A stretch of 64,000 nt of DNA, taken from Symbiodinium natans. Lineage: Eukaryota > Sar > Dinophyceae > Suessiales > Symbiodiniaceae. The translations under genes and the position numbers were made by a program. The first letter of the stretch is position 1. Each line of letters begins with the position of its first letter. Below, piece after piece: positions 46,093 through 57,327 of the stretch. The notes beneath the pieces were generated by a model. That model was not told the DNA's origin. It ran no database searches and saw nothing but the letters and a program-made list of their open reading frames with translations. Where the stretch lies: the NCBI GenBank assembly GCA_905221605.1, contig CAJNDS010002489.1, positions 1 through 64,000 of the forward strand. The letters run 5' to 3'.

Positions 46093-46190
46093 GAGGTGGC
46101 AACAAAGAACTCGTCGCCATTCCGAAGTCGGGTCCCGATACCCTAAAACCTGAAACCCTAGACCCATAAACGTATGCCAAGCAGTCTTTG

Positions 46191-46331
46191 TTAGGGTTCA
46201 GGGTTCAGGGTTCAGGGTTCAGGGTTTAGGGTTCAGGGTTTAGGGTTTAGGGTTTCAGGGTTCAGGGTTTAGGGTTTAGGGTTCAGGGGTTCAGGGTTCA
46301 GGGTTTAGGGTTTAGGGTTTAGGGTTTAGGG
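46191..46331. repeat. TTCAGGG/TTTAGGG array
   Basis: About 20 mixed 7-mers, with TTCAGGG predominant on the left and TTTAGGG on the right. Confidence 0.9.
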
Positions 46332-46638
46332 ACGATTGCCACTTCGGAAGAGGGCCGCGGCTTGCAAAGGGCCAGTGCAAAGCATAGAGCGCGCATAAGG
46401 TCACATATCAAGGAAGCGACATACTTTGCTTACTAGCTAAGGCTGTCGTGAACCCTGCCAGTAACTCTTGATTACTCCTCCCTAAACCCTAAACCCCAAA
46501 CCCCAAAACCCAAAACCCTAAACCGAGCAACCGAAGCTCTCAAACAACAACAAAAAGCAAAACGCTCAGCCCCAAAGGATGCAGATCCAACCCTTTGCTT
46601 GCATTGGCTTCTTAAGGGCCCTGGCAACCTCTATCCTC

Positions 46639-46703
46639 GAACCCTAAACCCTAAACCCTAAACCCTAAACCCTAAACCCTAAACCCTAAACCCTAAACCC
46701 TAC
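46639..46703. repeat. CCCTAAA array
   Basis: Nine tandem perfect 7-mers. Confidence 0.9.
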
Positions 46704-47085
46704 TTGAAGCCAGGTCGCAATGGGGGAGGATTTCGCGGAATCAGCCCACCTTCCCAAGCGTTGAATTGGGCTTTCCCAAAGACTTCTCGATTTCTCTCTT
46801 GGGGCTCACCAGCGTGTCATACCGACGCAGGTTTAGGGATTAAGGGTTCTGAACCCTAAACCCTAAACCTCCTAGCGGATGTCCAAGGATTGGGGTTTGG
46901 ATTTCTTGGGATTTTTGCAGGTTTCAAGTTGTGGTAGGTTGATGTGCCGTTGCCCTGTTGACTCCCGAAAACCTCCGAGATTGAATGAACTGTAACTTTC
47001 TGATGCTATTTCGGGCAGCTGTTGGGAATCGGAAGGGTTTAGATCATTCAAGTCTTTTTGACCTAAACTTTCGAAACGCTAGACC

Positions 47086-47186
47086 TTGGGATGTTGATTC
47101 CTTATACGAACAGTCCTTAATAGGGATTATCGTACCCCTACTATAATCAGTATTAAGGAGCTGTTAGTATAGGGGGGAACATCCCA
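47086..47186. mobile_element. MITE family A
   Basis: TTGGGATGTTGATTCCTTAT and AGTATAGGGGGGAACATCCCA termini, with the arms GTCCTTAATAGGGATTAT and TCAGTATTAAGGAGCTGT. Confidence 0.85.
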
Positions 47187-47520
47187 TGCTGAACCCTACA
47201 CCTCTGACCAAGTTGGGCTTGAGGCTCGAATCTTCAGAAGCCGAACAACAAAACCGCAGAAAGTTCCTAGCTGGGGTCTATAAACCCTCTAAACCCTATG
47301 GACCCCAAAAACCCGGTTCAGACTTTACTTTGCTATTATCCCGGGCGGTTACGAAGTCTATTTAATAAGAAGCCCAGGGAACAGAATCAAAGGTGAAAAA
47401 GCCCTCGTGTTCGCTACCTCCATCACATAGAGTTCGTACCACCTTGAATCCATCCCACCTGTCAGTGTTGCCCATGAATCCGCCCTTGAGACCCTATCCT
47501 TTAACTTTAGTACCCAAGCC

Positions 47521-47612
47521 TTAAACCCTAACCCTAAACCCTAAACCCTAAACTCTAAACCCTAAACCCTAAACCCTAAACCCTAAACCCAAAAACCCCA
47601 AATCCCAAACCC
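47521..47612. repeat. CCCTAAA array
   Basis: Twelve or so tandem 7-mers with minor variants. Confidence 0.9.
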
Positions 47613-47680
47613 TAGGCATGGGCACCGCCCTGCCAGGGTGCCTGTGTTGTCGCTGGGTTCCTCTGCCTGGCCAGCTGTGC

Positions 47681-47872
47681 TTTGGAGGCTCATGGGTAGT
47701 CATAAGTAGGGTAACTAGAGTGATAAGTGGGGGTTTAGGGTTTAGGGTTTAGGTTTAGGGTTTAGGGTTTAGGGTTTAGGGTTTAGGGTTTAGGGTTTAG
47801 GGTTTAGGGTTTAGGGTTAAAACCTTCTTTCGGGTGCCTATAACCGCACATATACCCATGAACCTTCAAGTG
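47681..47872. mobile_element. MITE family B with nested TTTAGGG array
   Basis: The termini TTTGGAGGCTCATGGGTAG and CCCATGAACCTTCAAGT bracket the element. A run of at least 12 TTTAGGG units (47731-47818) sits exactly in its centre, between the two arms, at the hairpin loop. Confidence 0.88.
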
Positions 47873-47984
47873 GGCCTTCTGATGTTGTCGATGCTTGATG
47901 GCTCAAAAAGACGAGGCTTCAAAGTTTTAATCCGGGTGTAGAGCACCTCCCGAACCCTTCTCGACAGCCCCTTCTTCTGTAAGG

Positions 47985-48105
47985 TAAACCCTAAACCCTT
48001 AAACCCTTAAGCCCTTAAGCCCTTAAGCCCTTAAGCCCTTAAACCCTTCAACCCTTAAACCCTTAAACCCTAAATAAAACCCTTAACCCCAAACCCTAAA
48101 CCTCG
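47985..48105. repeat. CCCTTAAG/CCCTTAAA (8-mer) array
   Basis: Tandem 8-mers CCCTTAAG then CCCTTAAA, a further telomere-like variant, 65 bp from the 1.9-kb element. Confidence 0.85.
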
Positions 48106-48359
48106 CGTTTAGGCTTCAGGGTCTAAGGATGCTGGAGGCTTCCGAAGTCCACCTTTAGAGTTTGAGACCGGGACGCTGTGGGAGTGCACTTTTTTCCATT
48201 TATTGAAAGACATTTTAAAAACACTCTCGCAACGTACCCGTATTGTATATAAACAAAATCACGAGACATGCATAACATGCAAGTACGCCAACACAAAGCA
48301 GCGATACAGTGTATGTCCTGACCTGAGTTACTGTCCCCGTTTTCTAAATAAATGGGCCA

Positions 48360-49085
48360 ACTTTATTAAAAACAACAATAGGAATCCTCCATTTAAATCC
48401 ATAGGAACCCTATTTTAAATTAATCGGCGCCGTAAAGTCAATAGGAAGCCTCTGAATATGAATTGGAGGCCCCTCAAAATTAAGGAGAATCCTCGTAGAA
48501 TTAACAAGAACCCTGTTAAACTGAAGAGGAACCCTACTACAATTAACACGAATCAATCGGACCCCTATAAAAAAAATGTGAACCCCTAGAAAAATAATAA
48601 GAATCCTACGAAAATGAACATGAGCCTAAATCGATAGGAATCCCTTTAAAGTGAATGAGATCCTTATTAATATTAAAACGAATCCCATTAGCATGAATAA
48701 GAATCTGACAACAAAAGGATAGGAATCTTATTACATGAGTAGGGGCCTTTTTAAAGTAATTAGGAACCCTATGAAACTTTATTGGAATCCTATGAAAATA
48801 AATAGGAATCCTCTATTAAATTATCGGAACCGGAAAACAGGTAATAGGAAGGACGCCTATTAAAATGAATAGGAACCCTTGACAAATCAAAAAGAACCGG
48901 GTTATAATTCACAGGAATCCCATTAGGACGAGAATGAATCTTACTAAAATGAATAGGAACCAATAGGCCTGAAAAACAATAGGATCCTTTAACAAGAACT
49001 ATACCTTTGCGAATCCCAGTAACATGAATAAGACCGCTGTTTAAATTGATAGGAACCGTATTAAATTGGTAGGAGCCTTAGGGCG
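48360..49085. repeat. degenerate ~30-bp tandem repeat, ATAGGAACCCTATTAAAATG-like
   Basis: More than 20 imperfect copies of a unit resembling AATAGGAATCCTATTAAAAT fill the left half of the TIR element. Each copy contains a short inverted AGGA..TCCT or AGGG/CCCT core. Confidence 0.75.
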
Positions 49086-49538
49086 TGATGTCTTAAAATA
49101 TGTTGCTAAGGTACAGTGTTTAGTATAGATATTAGGGTTTGCTTATTGGGGGATGATTGCTTGAAATATCCTAGCTAAGGTATAGTTTTTCAGGATAGAT
49201 GTCATGTCTTGCGTATTGGGCCGTGATTGACTATATGGAAATTTGGGTACTCTCGAGATTTTGCTGGATTCGATTTTTTTTGGTAATGCGGTGTGCTTGA
49301 TTGTCCATGTTAGCGCGTTTGTCACGTACAAAAGGACACTCAGAAATAAACAACACACACACAACACAAATAACAGAAACAACTGTACAAACAAAAAACG
49401 TACAAAAGGAAATAACACCAAAGAACCTAAAGAAGGCCCAACAAAAACACCCTTCAGAAGATACCGAAAAACCGTACAAAAGGAAATGATACAGAAACAT
49501 CTCCAATAATACACAAAAATCCTCCAAAAACCAAAAAA

Positions 49539-49539
<1 letters not shown>

Positions 49540-49593
<54 letters not shown>
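49540..49593. repeat. poly(A) tract
   Basis: About 52 consecutive A between CAAAAAACC-type sequence, inside the TIR element. Confidence 0.9.
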
Positions 49594-49595
<2 letters not shown>

Positions 49596-49603
49596 AAAAA
49601 AAA

Positions 49604-49932
49604 CAATCCTGAGAGACTCTTCCCAGGGGTCCGGCTCCCCAACATCCCTCAGGATTGTTTTTTTTTGGTTTTCTTGCACAAAAATCCTCCAAAAACCAAA
49701 AAAACCAAGAAAACCAAAAAAACCCAAAAAAACCCAAAAAACCAATCCTGCGAGACTCTTCCCAGGGGTCCGGCTCCCCAACAGAGTCCCTCAGGATTGG
49801 TTTTTTTGTTTTTTTTGGTTTTTTTTGTTTTCTTACACAAGAACCCCCAAAAAACCAAAAAAAACAAACAAGAAACAATCCTGAGAGACTCTTCCCAGGG
49901 GTCCGGCTCCCCAACAGAGTCCCTCAGGATTG
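49604..49932. repeat. three hairpin repeats CAATCCTG...CAGGATTG
   Basis: Copies at 49604-49657, 49743-49799 and 49876-49932 (start spacing 139 and 133 bp) each begin CAATCCTGMGAGACTCTTCC, carry CAGGGGTCCGGCTCCCC and end CCCTCAGGATTG, so each folds on itself. The separating DNA is A-rich to the left and T-rich to the right of each, extending the stems. Confidence 0.85.
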
Positions 49933-50240
49933 TTTTCTTGTTTTCTTGGTTCTTTTATTTTTGGTTTTTGTGGGGATTTGTTGTGTGTGTTTTTTGTTTT
50001 TTTCACGCTTTTCGTGTGTTTTTAGGTTGTTTTTAGGATTTGCATGTTTTTTTTTACGGAAAAAGTGCACTCCCACAGCGTCCCATTTTCTAGAGTTTAG
50101 GGTTTAGGGTTTAGGGTTTAGGGGAAGAAGAGGTCTACAGCTCACACTCGGCACCTGTCTGCCTAGGGCTTATGAGCCCCGGCGTCTTAGAGTAGAGTCC
50201 TTTTTGTGAGCCTAAACCCAAAAAAGCATTCAACATCTGA

Positions 50241-50375
50241 AGCTATGATCCCCTTACCTTAGAACCCTTACAAGAAATTCCCCCCGGGGCTTTATTACAA
50301 AATAGTAATGTCTGAATGTTCCCTTGGGTTTTATAGAAAACAAAATCAAAATAATTCTGAGGGGGCTATGGGAAA
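50241..50375. mobile_element. intergenic relative of cNBD introner 3
   Basis: GATCCCCTTACCTTAGAAC, CCCTTGGGTTTTATAGAAAAC, AAAATAATTCTGAGGGGG and TATGGG correspond in order to the intron at 19553-19653. It lies between genes and is slightly longer. Confidence 0.65.
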
Positions 50376-50515
50376 GCCTCTCCTCAACTGGCACAAGCAT
50401 GCTGTGCCTCGTTGAGCAGAATCGTCGGCAGCGCCTTCGCTGTGGGACAAGGCCCGACGCTTGTCTAGAGGGTCTGGAGTTTAGAGGGTGGGGCTCAGGT
50501 GCAAACGCTGCACTT

Positions 50516-50567
50516 TTAAACCCTAAACCCTAAACCCTAAACCCTAAACCCTAAACCCCAAACCCTG
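50516..50567. repeat. CCCTAAA array
   Basis: Seven tandem 7-mers. Confidence 0.9.
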
Positions 50568-50698
50568 ATGCAAACAAAAACAAGCTCTCAAGGGTGCCTC
50601 GGTCTGAGCGCGGCCGCGCGTCTGTCCCTGCTGTGGCGTCCTGCGAGTGTCTTTTGACTCAAATGTGGGGGGGGGGGGGTTTACGACAGTCAGGGACC

Positions 50699-50894
50699 CC
50701 TACTTGAAGGTTCATGGGTACCGGGGTTTAGGGTTTAGGGTTTAGGGTTTAGGGTTTAGGGTTGAGGGCTACTTGAAGGTTCATGGGTAGTTATAGGTAG
50801 GGTGATAAGTGCCCTAAGTAAGGTTATAACCAGTTATAACTATTGTTACCCTACTCATAACCCCAACTTATTGCTACCCATGAACCTCCAAGTA
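50699..50894. mobile_element. MITE family B with duplicated left end and TTTAGGG insert
   Basis: The left end CTACTTGAAGGTTCATGGGTA occurs twice (50700 and 50769). A TTTAGGG block (50725-50766) lies between the copies. The second copy continues into a complete element ending ACCCATGAACCTCCAAGTA. Confidence 0.85.
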
Positions 50895-51299
50895 ACTTAG
50901 ACCCCCAAGTTGTATGATCATCTTACAATACCCCCCCCCCCCCCCATGTTGTTTCGAAATGGTCCTTTTTCTTCTGAAAGGGGGTGCTTCAATTGGTCTT
51001 AAGGGCACTGCTGGACTTCGCCCATCTTCTCGAGGCTGAGTTCTGGATTCCAAACGAGTACTGCGGGGATAACTCACACAGGGCTTTGGAGATCACTCGC
51101 CATCGCCGAGGTGCTGTCATGAGCCCGCTTTCATCATGAAACCCTAGAGACAAGCTTGAGCCAGCCCTACCATGCCCAAATATCATTGAACAAAATGCAG
51201 CCGTTTATCAGTGTAGTTGGCACGGGCAGAATCGTCCCAAGCAGAGCCCCCACGCACAGTCCCAAGCCTAGACGCCGTGGCTCTGGACCCACACACTGG

Positions 51300-51396
51300 G
51301 ATCTGTTTTGGGGTCCCCTTTTATATCCCAAATAGTATAGAATCCCCTTCAAGGGACCCCCGCAAAAAGGGTACCCCTGTTTTCGGAAACCCCCCC
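51300..51396. mobile_element. MITE family C
   Basis: GTTTTGGGGTCCCCTTTTAT, CAAATAGTATAGAATCCCC and GTACCCCTGTTTTCGGAAAC. Confidence 0.75.
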
Positions 51397-51504
51397 AGCT
51401 CCAAGCCTTTTCGCGCGATCTTTGTGTTCTGCCCTTTGCAGTCGATCTCTGCCCTGGCTGCGGCTTCTGCTGACGCGCGCGCCGAGCTCAGCGGAGCTTT
51501 GGGG

Positions 51505-51611
51505 CTCACCTTGAGGTTCATGCGAAGTTATACGTAGGGTTATAGTACCCTGAAAAAGGTTATAACCAGTTAGAATTATGACCCTATAACTACCCATGAA
51601 CCTCCAAGTAG
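51505..51611. mobile_element. MITE family B
   Basis: CACCTTGAGGTTCATGCGAA faces ACTACCCATGAACCTCCAAG. It contains CCCTGAAAAAGGTTATAACC. Confidence 0.8.
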
Positions 51612-51765
51612 TTAGGCTCAGATTTGGAGGCTTCGGGCTTAGAGAGGTTCAATAGAAGGGTGGATGACTTGCGAAACACGACTTATCTTGCGTAGTGAAG
51701 CGAAGATGTTTATGTATACTGGTGAGCTAAACCCTAAACCCTAGCAGGCTTGCAGAACGTCCTCG

Positions 51766-51832
51766 CCAAACCCTAAACCCTAAACCCTAAACCCTAAACC
51801 CTAAACCCTAAACCCTAAACCCTAAACCCTTA
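51766..51832. repeat. CCCTAAA array
   Basis: Nine tandem 7-mers. Confidence 0.9.
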
Positions 51833-52000
51833 GAGCTCAGCATGAAGCCGACGCCACATCTCTTACAGCCTCTCAGCAGCAGCTGGTGTTTTGGCGCCGC
51901 TCCACGCTCCCCCCCTGCACAGGCTGTGTTAGGGGTACCCTTTTTGGGTTTAGGGTTTAGGGTTTAGGTTTAGCATTTAGGGGTGTAGGATTTAGGGCTG

Positions 52001-52114
52001 TGTTAGGGGTACCCTTTTTGGGGTTCCGTTTAGGGGATTCCATGGGGTCCCTTTTGGGGGATTCCATTCTATTTGGGGTATAAAAAGGGGTGCCCCTATT
52101 TTGGGAAATACCCA
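52001..52114. mobile_element. MITE family C
   Basis: GGGGTACCCTTTTTGGGGTT faces AAAAAGGGGTGCCCCTATTT. Its first ~24 bp (GCTGTGTTAGGGGTACCCTT) are also present at 51927, separated by a TTTAGGG patch. Confidence 0.8.
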
Positions 52115-52441
52115 TAGAAGCATCCGGAGATTCAGTTTTGCTAGGGATGAGGCTTGTCAGGCCCCTCATCTTCATGATTTGCGCTTTCTGGTGGCCAAGG
52201 AGTAGAATCTTGCACGTCGCCATCGACCCTAAACCCTACACACCCCCAACTTGCCCTAAACCCTAAAGCCTTCTTTGGGCTTAGCCTGGAGCCCCCCCCC
52301 CCTCCCCCCCCCACCCCCCTTCCCAAACCCAATTTTGGGCCAACTAAGGGGAAATCTGATGACCCTTCGAGCCCACAAAGTGTGAATCCTATGGCTATCA
52401 AATATGACCATCTCGGGTCCTCTTTCAGACATAGCTTTCAT

Positions 52442-52480
52442 CCCGATTAAGGACTGTTAGTATAAGGGGGAACACCAACT
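52442..52480. mobile_element. MITE family A, right half only
   Basis: CCCGATTAAGGACTGTTAGT and ATAAGGGGGAACACCAA. The left half is absent. Confidence 0.6.
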
Positions 52481-52535
52481 CCTAATTGCAGGGTTCTTAA
52501 GGTAGGGAGTTTCTTGGGGGGGGGGGGTAGGTACG

Positions 52536-52575
52536 TGGGGAACCTTGGGGAACCTTGGGGAACCTTGGGGAGGCC
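52536..52575. repeat. GGGGAACCTT tandem repeat
   Basis: Four 10-11 bp copies of GGGGAACCTTG. Confidence 0.85.
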
Positions 52576-53026
52576 CAGGGAGCAGTGGGGAGTGTCGGGC
52601 AACCTTGGGTTAAAGGACCCTGTAACCCAGACCCTCCAGCCCCAAACCGCCAACACTCCAAACCCCCTCCCTCTACACTCCAAACCCTAAACCGCGAAAC
52701 TCTCAAACCTGAAGCTCCAAACCCTAAAGCCCTAAACTTTAAATCTAAAAGCCCTGAAGCCTAAACCCCCTTTGCATCCCTGAAGCCCTAAAACCTGGTT
52801 TTCAACCCTCGCCCCCGAAAGCAAAAAAAAACCCTAAGCAAACCGGGTCTCGCGCCTCAAACCCTAAACAAACCCTACAAAAAACCTAAGAAACCCTAAA
52901 CAAAACCCTTAGAATGTACTGCTTTTTTGCGCCTCTGGCTCCTTCTCGGTCTGGAAGGCCGAGGGCACCACCGAGTCGACCATACTCTGCCTAGGGCTTT
53001 AGTGAAGTGGGGGGCTTTCCGAGGGG

Positions 53027-53114
53027 TTCAGGGTTTAGGGTTTAGGGTTCAGGGTTCAGGGTTCAGGGTTTAGGGTTAAGGGTTTAGGGTTAAGGGTTTA
53101 GGGTTTAGGGTTTC
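53027..53114. repeat. TTTAGGG/TTCAGGG/TTAAGGG array
   Basis: Twelve mixed 7-mers including a TTAAGGG variant. Confidence 0.9.
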
Positions 53115-53960
53115 GGCCTGAAGCCCTGGAAAGATTGACCATTGCGTGTCCCTCCAAGTGGCCGCCCCTCATGGCATCCAGGGCCCATGGAAGCCAAGCA
53201 AACGATCCACTGACCGACACGGACTCAGGAACCCTAAACAATACGCCGCGCACCGCACCCCAAACTGAAAGCCGAGGATTACACGAAATGAAAGACCTGC
53301 ACACATGGCAGGTGCTGGATAGAGAGGGGGATTTCACTAAATGACATGTTGCGTTTGGAACTATCTTGCCTGCCTATCGGCGTCTTTCAGCATAACACGC
53401 TTGCCAGTAGGGTTTGGGAGTTGTAGGGTCAGTGGCCGTAGCCCTATTAATTGAGGCAACGTGGGGGCCGTGGGGGTATCAGCATATTTGGGAAGACAAG
53501 GCCCGTAGCAAAAACAAAAGCAGCAGAAAAAATGCGCTGCGGGATGCTGCCACGGCTTGTTCACAGGGTCCACGTACTGAATCCTTGATGGTGGGTCATT
53601 GGGCTTTCGGCTTAATGTGTAGGGTGTGGGCCTGGTAGATGGGAGCTGCCGTGCGCGATTGCCTGTAGACAAAAATCACCTGAGGGCCCTGAAGCGAGGA
53701 GACTCTTGGGGTTTTTGCCACCTGCCTAGCAGCCTCGTAACCACACTGGTCTAGGGTTTAGTTCATGGTGCTTGGTTGCAACGGCCAAGCTAGCATCGGC
53801 AGGCTTCGTATCCGACGGCATCGACATCGAGTCCCACCTCCTTTACCGCAGCCCCGAAGCCAAAAGACTCCACATCAACATACGTCAAAACTCCTGCGCT
53901 GCTTGCCGTCTTTGTGTAGATCAACTCTGTCGAACTGTGCTGGGGGGGCACAATGGACCC

Positions 53961-54086
53961 CTACTCGGAGGTTCATGGGTAGTTATAAGTGGATTTTTCA
54001 GTGCCCTAGGTAAAGTTATCAAGTATAGTTAGCTTGGTTACCTTTCTTATAACCCCGCTTATAACTTCCCATAAACCTCCAAGTAG
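53961..54086. mobile_element. MITE family B
   Basis: CTACTCGGAGGTTCATGGGT faces TTCCCATAAACCTCCAAGTAG. The interior arms are preserved. A CCCTAAA block follows directly (54087-54126). Confidence 0.88.
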
Positions 54087-54793
54087 CCCTAAACCCTAAA
54101 CCCTAAACCCTAAACCCTAAACCCTCCTCATAGCCCCACTTGCACCTCCAAGTAAAGAGCAGGAGTGAGACATCTCAGAAGCCCAGTCGCTCCATGGCCT
54201 CCTGCATCGTGGCGCAGCAAGAGCACCACATCCAAGTGCAGCAGTCCTCTTGTGCGGGTTTAGGGTTTACGGTTTAGGGTTTAGAGTTTAGGGTTCAGGG
54301 TTTGGGGTTGCTCACACGGCCCCCAGCACCGCCCCCTAAAGGACCACCAACACACTCAAGGCCCTAAATGAAGGAGCCCCGTGTGATGCCTGTCAAAGCT
54401 GAAGCAAATGTGGCTGACAGAGCCGTGGCCTTGTTCGGTTACAGACACATGCGTGCAACGCGTGTCGAATTTCAAATGCTCTGGCCTTTCTGATTTGTTG
54501 GCCTGCCCCTCTTGTGAGCATTTAAGAGGGGCTTTCATGTGGGGACCTGCCAAAATCTGCTGTCTGATTGTTGCTGGGACCCAGTCCTCGGTGTAGGTCC
54601 TCCAAGTGCCTTAGTGTGTTTTTTTTTAACAGGAGTTGTCGAGTCTTGAAAGCTTGGCGGAAACCTGCCCTTGAACTCATCTGGGAGAGGCACAGGACGC
54701 TTTGCTCTGGCCTCTTGAACAAAAAAGTAACCCCGAAGTCAAGTAGCAATCAATACTTGCATAGTTCATGCCTCGTGCCGTATCAGTGGCTTC

Positions 54794-55316
54794 ATGGGCT
54801 TGCAAGAGTGCCTTATTATCATCATACCTGAAATTAGGAGACTACTATACAGTATGGGGCCCGAACCGAACGCAGACTGCATTGGGTTCTTGTTCAGGAA
54901 CAGAGATGGAGCGCAAAGTGGGACCGCCCCGGGAGGCATGTGCAGAGGCGCCTCGGCCCTGACCCACAGGGTTAGCGAGCAGCCTTGCAGTGCAAGGGCT
55001 GGCGCAAGATGATATACAACTCTTGTCAACGATGGGAAGTGGTGCCCGCACCTGCAACAAGCCGGGGCGAAGGTTGGGCATTCCTTGCAAGCCCCGTTCA
55101 GGCCATTGCTTGCGAGGACAGGGTTGCGACAACGGAAGCCACCTGGCCCACAGCCACGCATGTCAGCGAGGAGCCTTCATCAGCCAAAACGGCTATGGGG
55201 CAGGGTTCTGTAGCCCTCGCAGCCCTCTGAGCCTGGAGCCCAGGGTGGTGCTTGGTAAATCCTCAACTCTCGCCCCGTACGCATTGTCAATGCCATCGCC
55301 GGCAACGCCAACTTAA
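54794..55316 (+). CDS. possible Cys-rich hypothetical protein (two overlapping frames)
   Basis: 54794-55012 reads CLIIIIPEIRRLLYSMGPEP. 54990-55316 is Cys- and Gly-rich (ARTCNKPGRRLGIPCKPRSG, CLRGQGCDNG, ACQRGAF). This is one of the few long stretches without telomere or MITE repeats. The minus strand is also open over much of it, so direction and coding status are unresolved. Confidence 0.25.
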
Positions 55317-55428
55317 GATTTCTTCTGTGGCTGAGGAAGGAGGAGCGCACTGATACGCCTTCATGTTTCATGGATCTGGTTGTCTCAGTTATGGACCCGC
55401 TCGTGTGCCGAACTTATCTCCTCATGGC

Positions 55429-55754
55429 TTATCTTAGACGGGGCAGCTGCAGGGTATACCACCTGCCACACCCCGTTGCCGAAATATCCTTTGCGAAAGC
55501 TGTTGACGCTACATGCCTAGATGCCTTCTGCTTGGCAAGGCGCCGTGCGGCATGCCATAGATCCGTCGGATGAGCTGGCGATGGTTTGCAGCCATGAACA
55601 TGTAGATGAGAGCGGTCACATAGAAAGAGGCCTGCTGGCGGGAACCAGGCCGGGTACAAAGTCTTACGCCCATAAACTTGAAACATCCTCTCCATGGCAT
55701 CCCGAATACAAGCTCTGGTCTCACGGTGAGTCTATGGATGTCTAGGGCACACAA
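55429..55754 (-). CDS. possible hypothetical coding remnant
   Basis: Minus frame 55754-55509 includes ASFYVTALIYMFMAANHRQL followed by IRRIYGMPHG, a possible membrane segment with basic flank. An overlapping frame (55695-55429) is also open. Unrecognised. Confidence 0.2.
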
Positions 55755-56772
55755 CTAACCCAAGAATCTTTTATGGTGACAACATCAAAACATTTCCTAA
55801 GTCTGCGCTTTAAGGAACTCTACGAAGGTGAATTAGGACATCATGCCGGCAGCCTTTAAACACAGGCTCGTTGCGTATGAAGCCGTAGAGGAACCAAGGG
55901 TTCAGGGCCTATAGGGCTTGTTGCAGCAAAGTTCTGGACCTGAGCCCACAACAAATTCGATCATACCGCACTGCCACACATCGGCAAACAGTTCGGGACA
56001 CCATGCCAGGCTCTCAAACTATTCAGGTTTCCCCCAAAAACCTTCAATAAGTGTTAGGAAAGCCGGAGACTGCGCAAACCAAGCTGCAGCGGTGAGGGCA
56101 TTCAGGAATGTCACGAGGAACACGCCTGCACGGTGCAAATCGTCGCAAGCCCTGTTGAAGCTGGAAGTTGGCTTTAGCTTGGGAAGGCAAAGGGGTCAGG
56201 ATTCGCGGGGGTACGTATCAAGTGGTTGAAGGTGACTGCCGTTCTCGAGGCAAAGTGAGAGGCTTGAACCACAAGCTCAAATCCAATTCGATCCTGGGCT
56301 TCTGAGCTGCTTGTCCTTGGGTTCTTATCTACCAGATCTTGCGGCAAGGCGACCCCAAACCCTAAACTCTTCTTGTCTGTGAGCTTTCATGCCACTGATC
56401 AACCGCTGACTCGGAACCCAACGTTTCGCGCTTCGAGGGCACCCCAGAAAGCCGAGATCCAAAGCTCAGGGTTGAGTTGCTTCTTGCTTTTGGTGGCGTA
56501 GGGTTTAGGGTTTAGGGCTTAGGGTTTAGGGGTGAGGGTTTAGGGCAAACCTTTTGAGGAATTAATGCCTGGCAATTCATGCATGGCAGCTCTCGGGGGT
56601 TTAGAGCTTTTGGTTCAGGGTTGTAGTGTTGAGTGTTTAGGGTTTCGAGTTGCTGATTCTTTGCTGGAGACCTGAACCCTAAAATGCCTGTCCAGAAGGG
56701 CAAGAAGTTAATCTTCGCCGAGCTCGCAGTGTCTGCCCAACGCACCGGCGAGCACCTGCACTATAGGCTCTA

Positions 56773-56795
56773 GTTGGGATGTTCCCCCATATGCT
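56773..56795. mobile_element. MITE family A, left-end fragment
   Basis: TTGGGATGTTCCCCCATATG only. Confidence 0.5.
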
Positions 56796-57009
56796 TCAGG
56801 GAGCACACCACCTAAGCCTCCTGAAAGATAAACCCTCAAGACACATGTTCTGAAGTCAAAGGTTTAGGGTTTAGGGTTTAGGATCTAGGGTTAGGGTTTA
56901 GGGTTTAAGGCTCCCGAGAACATGCAAGCAACCCCACGAGGTCCCTCACCCTAAGCCCCAAAACCTGACCCTTGAGGTATCGAGGTCCCTCTCCAATCCG
57001 AAGCCCGCT

Positions 57010-57135
57010 GAAACCCTAAACCCTAAACCCTATAAACCCTAAACCCCCTAAACCCTGTAATCCTATAAACCCTAAACCCTAAACCCTAAACCCTAAACCC
57101 TAAACCCTAAACCCAAAACCCAAAACCCAAAACCC
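57010..57135. repeat. CCCTAAA array grading to CCCAAAA
   Basis: Fourteen or so 7-mers, ending in four ACCCAAA units. Confidence 0.9.
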
Positions 57136-57327
57136 AAGGCACAGGCAGGAGAAGAAGGGGATGCGCATGTCCCGCATGATCCTTAGCTTTAGAGGTTTTA
57201 GGGTTTAGGGTTTACTCGGCGCTATCTGGGAGTCTGAGCAACTGAGAGGGTTTAGGGTTGAGGGTTTAGATTGAGGCGCTATGGTGCGAGTTTAGCTGCT
57301 TTTGGCGCGTGGTTTAAGAAGGGTTGT

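Larger units (their letters stand above)
48170..50084. mobile_element. 1.9-kb terminal-inverted-repeat element, non-autonomous
   Basis: The left end GGGACGCTGTGGGAGTGCAC (48170-48197 with a T-run and CC) is repeated in inverse orientation at 50058-50084 (GTGCACTCCCACAGCGTCCC), differing only in T-run length. Between them, base composition is AT-rich and unlike the flanks: ~0.95 kb of degenerate ~30-bp repeats, a spacer, poly(A), then three hairpin repeats. No transposase is recognised. The open minus frames are homopolymer-driven. No flanking duplication is obvious. The telomere-like repeats that pervade the flanks are absent inside, which supports a single inserted unit. Confidence 0.8.

Noticed and set aside
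49143..49914. Long minus-strand Phe-rich ORFs
   Set aside because: They translate poly(A)/poly(T) tracts and hairpin repeats inside the TIR element; no protein-like segment outside low complexity.
49604..49932. CRISPR array
   Set aside because: Three palindromic repeats with homopolymer-rich, related spacers and no cas-like gene; the sequence is eukaryotic.
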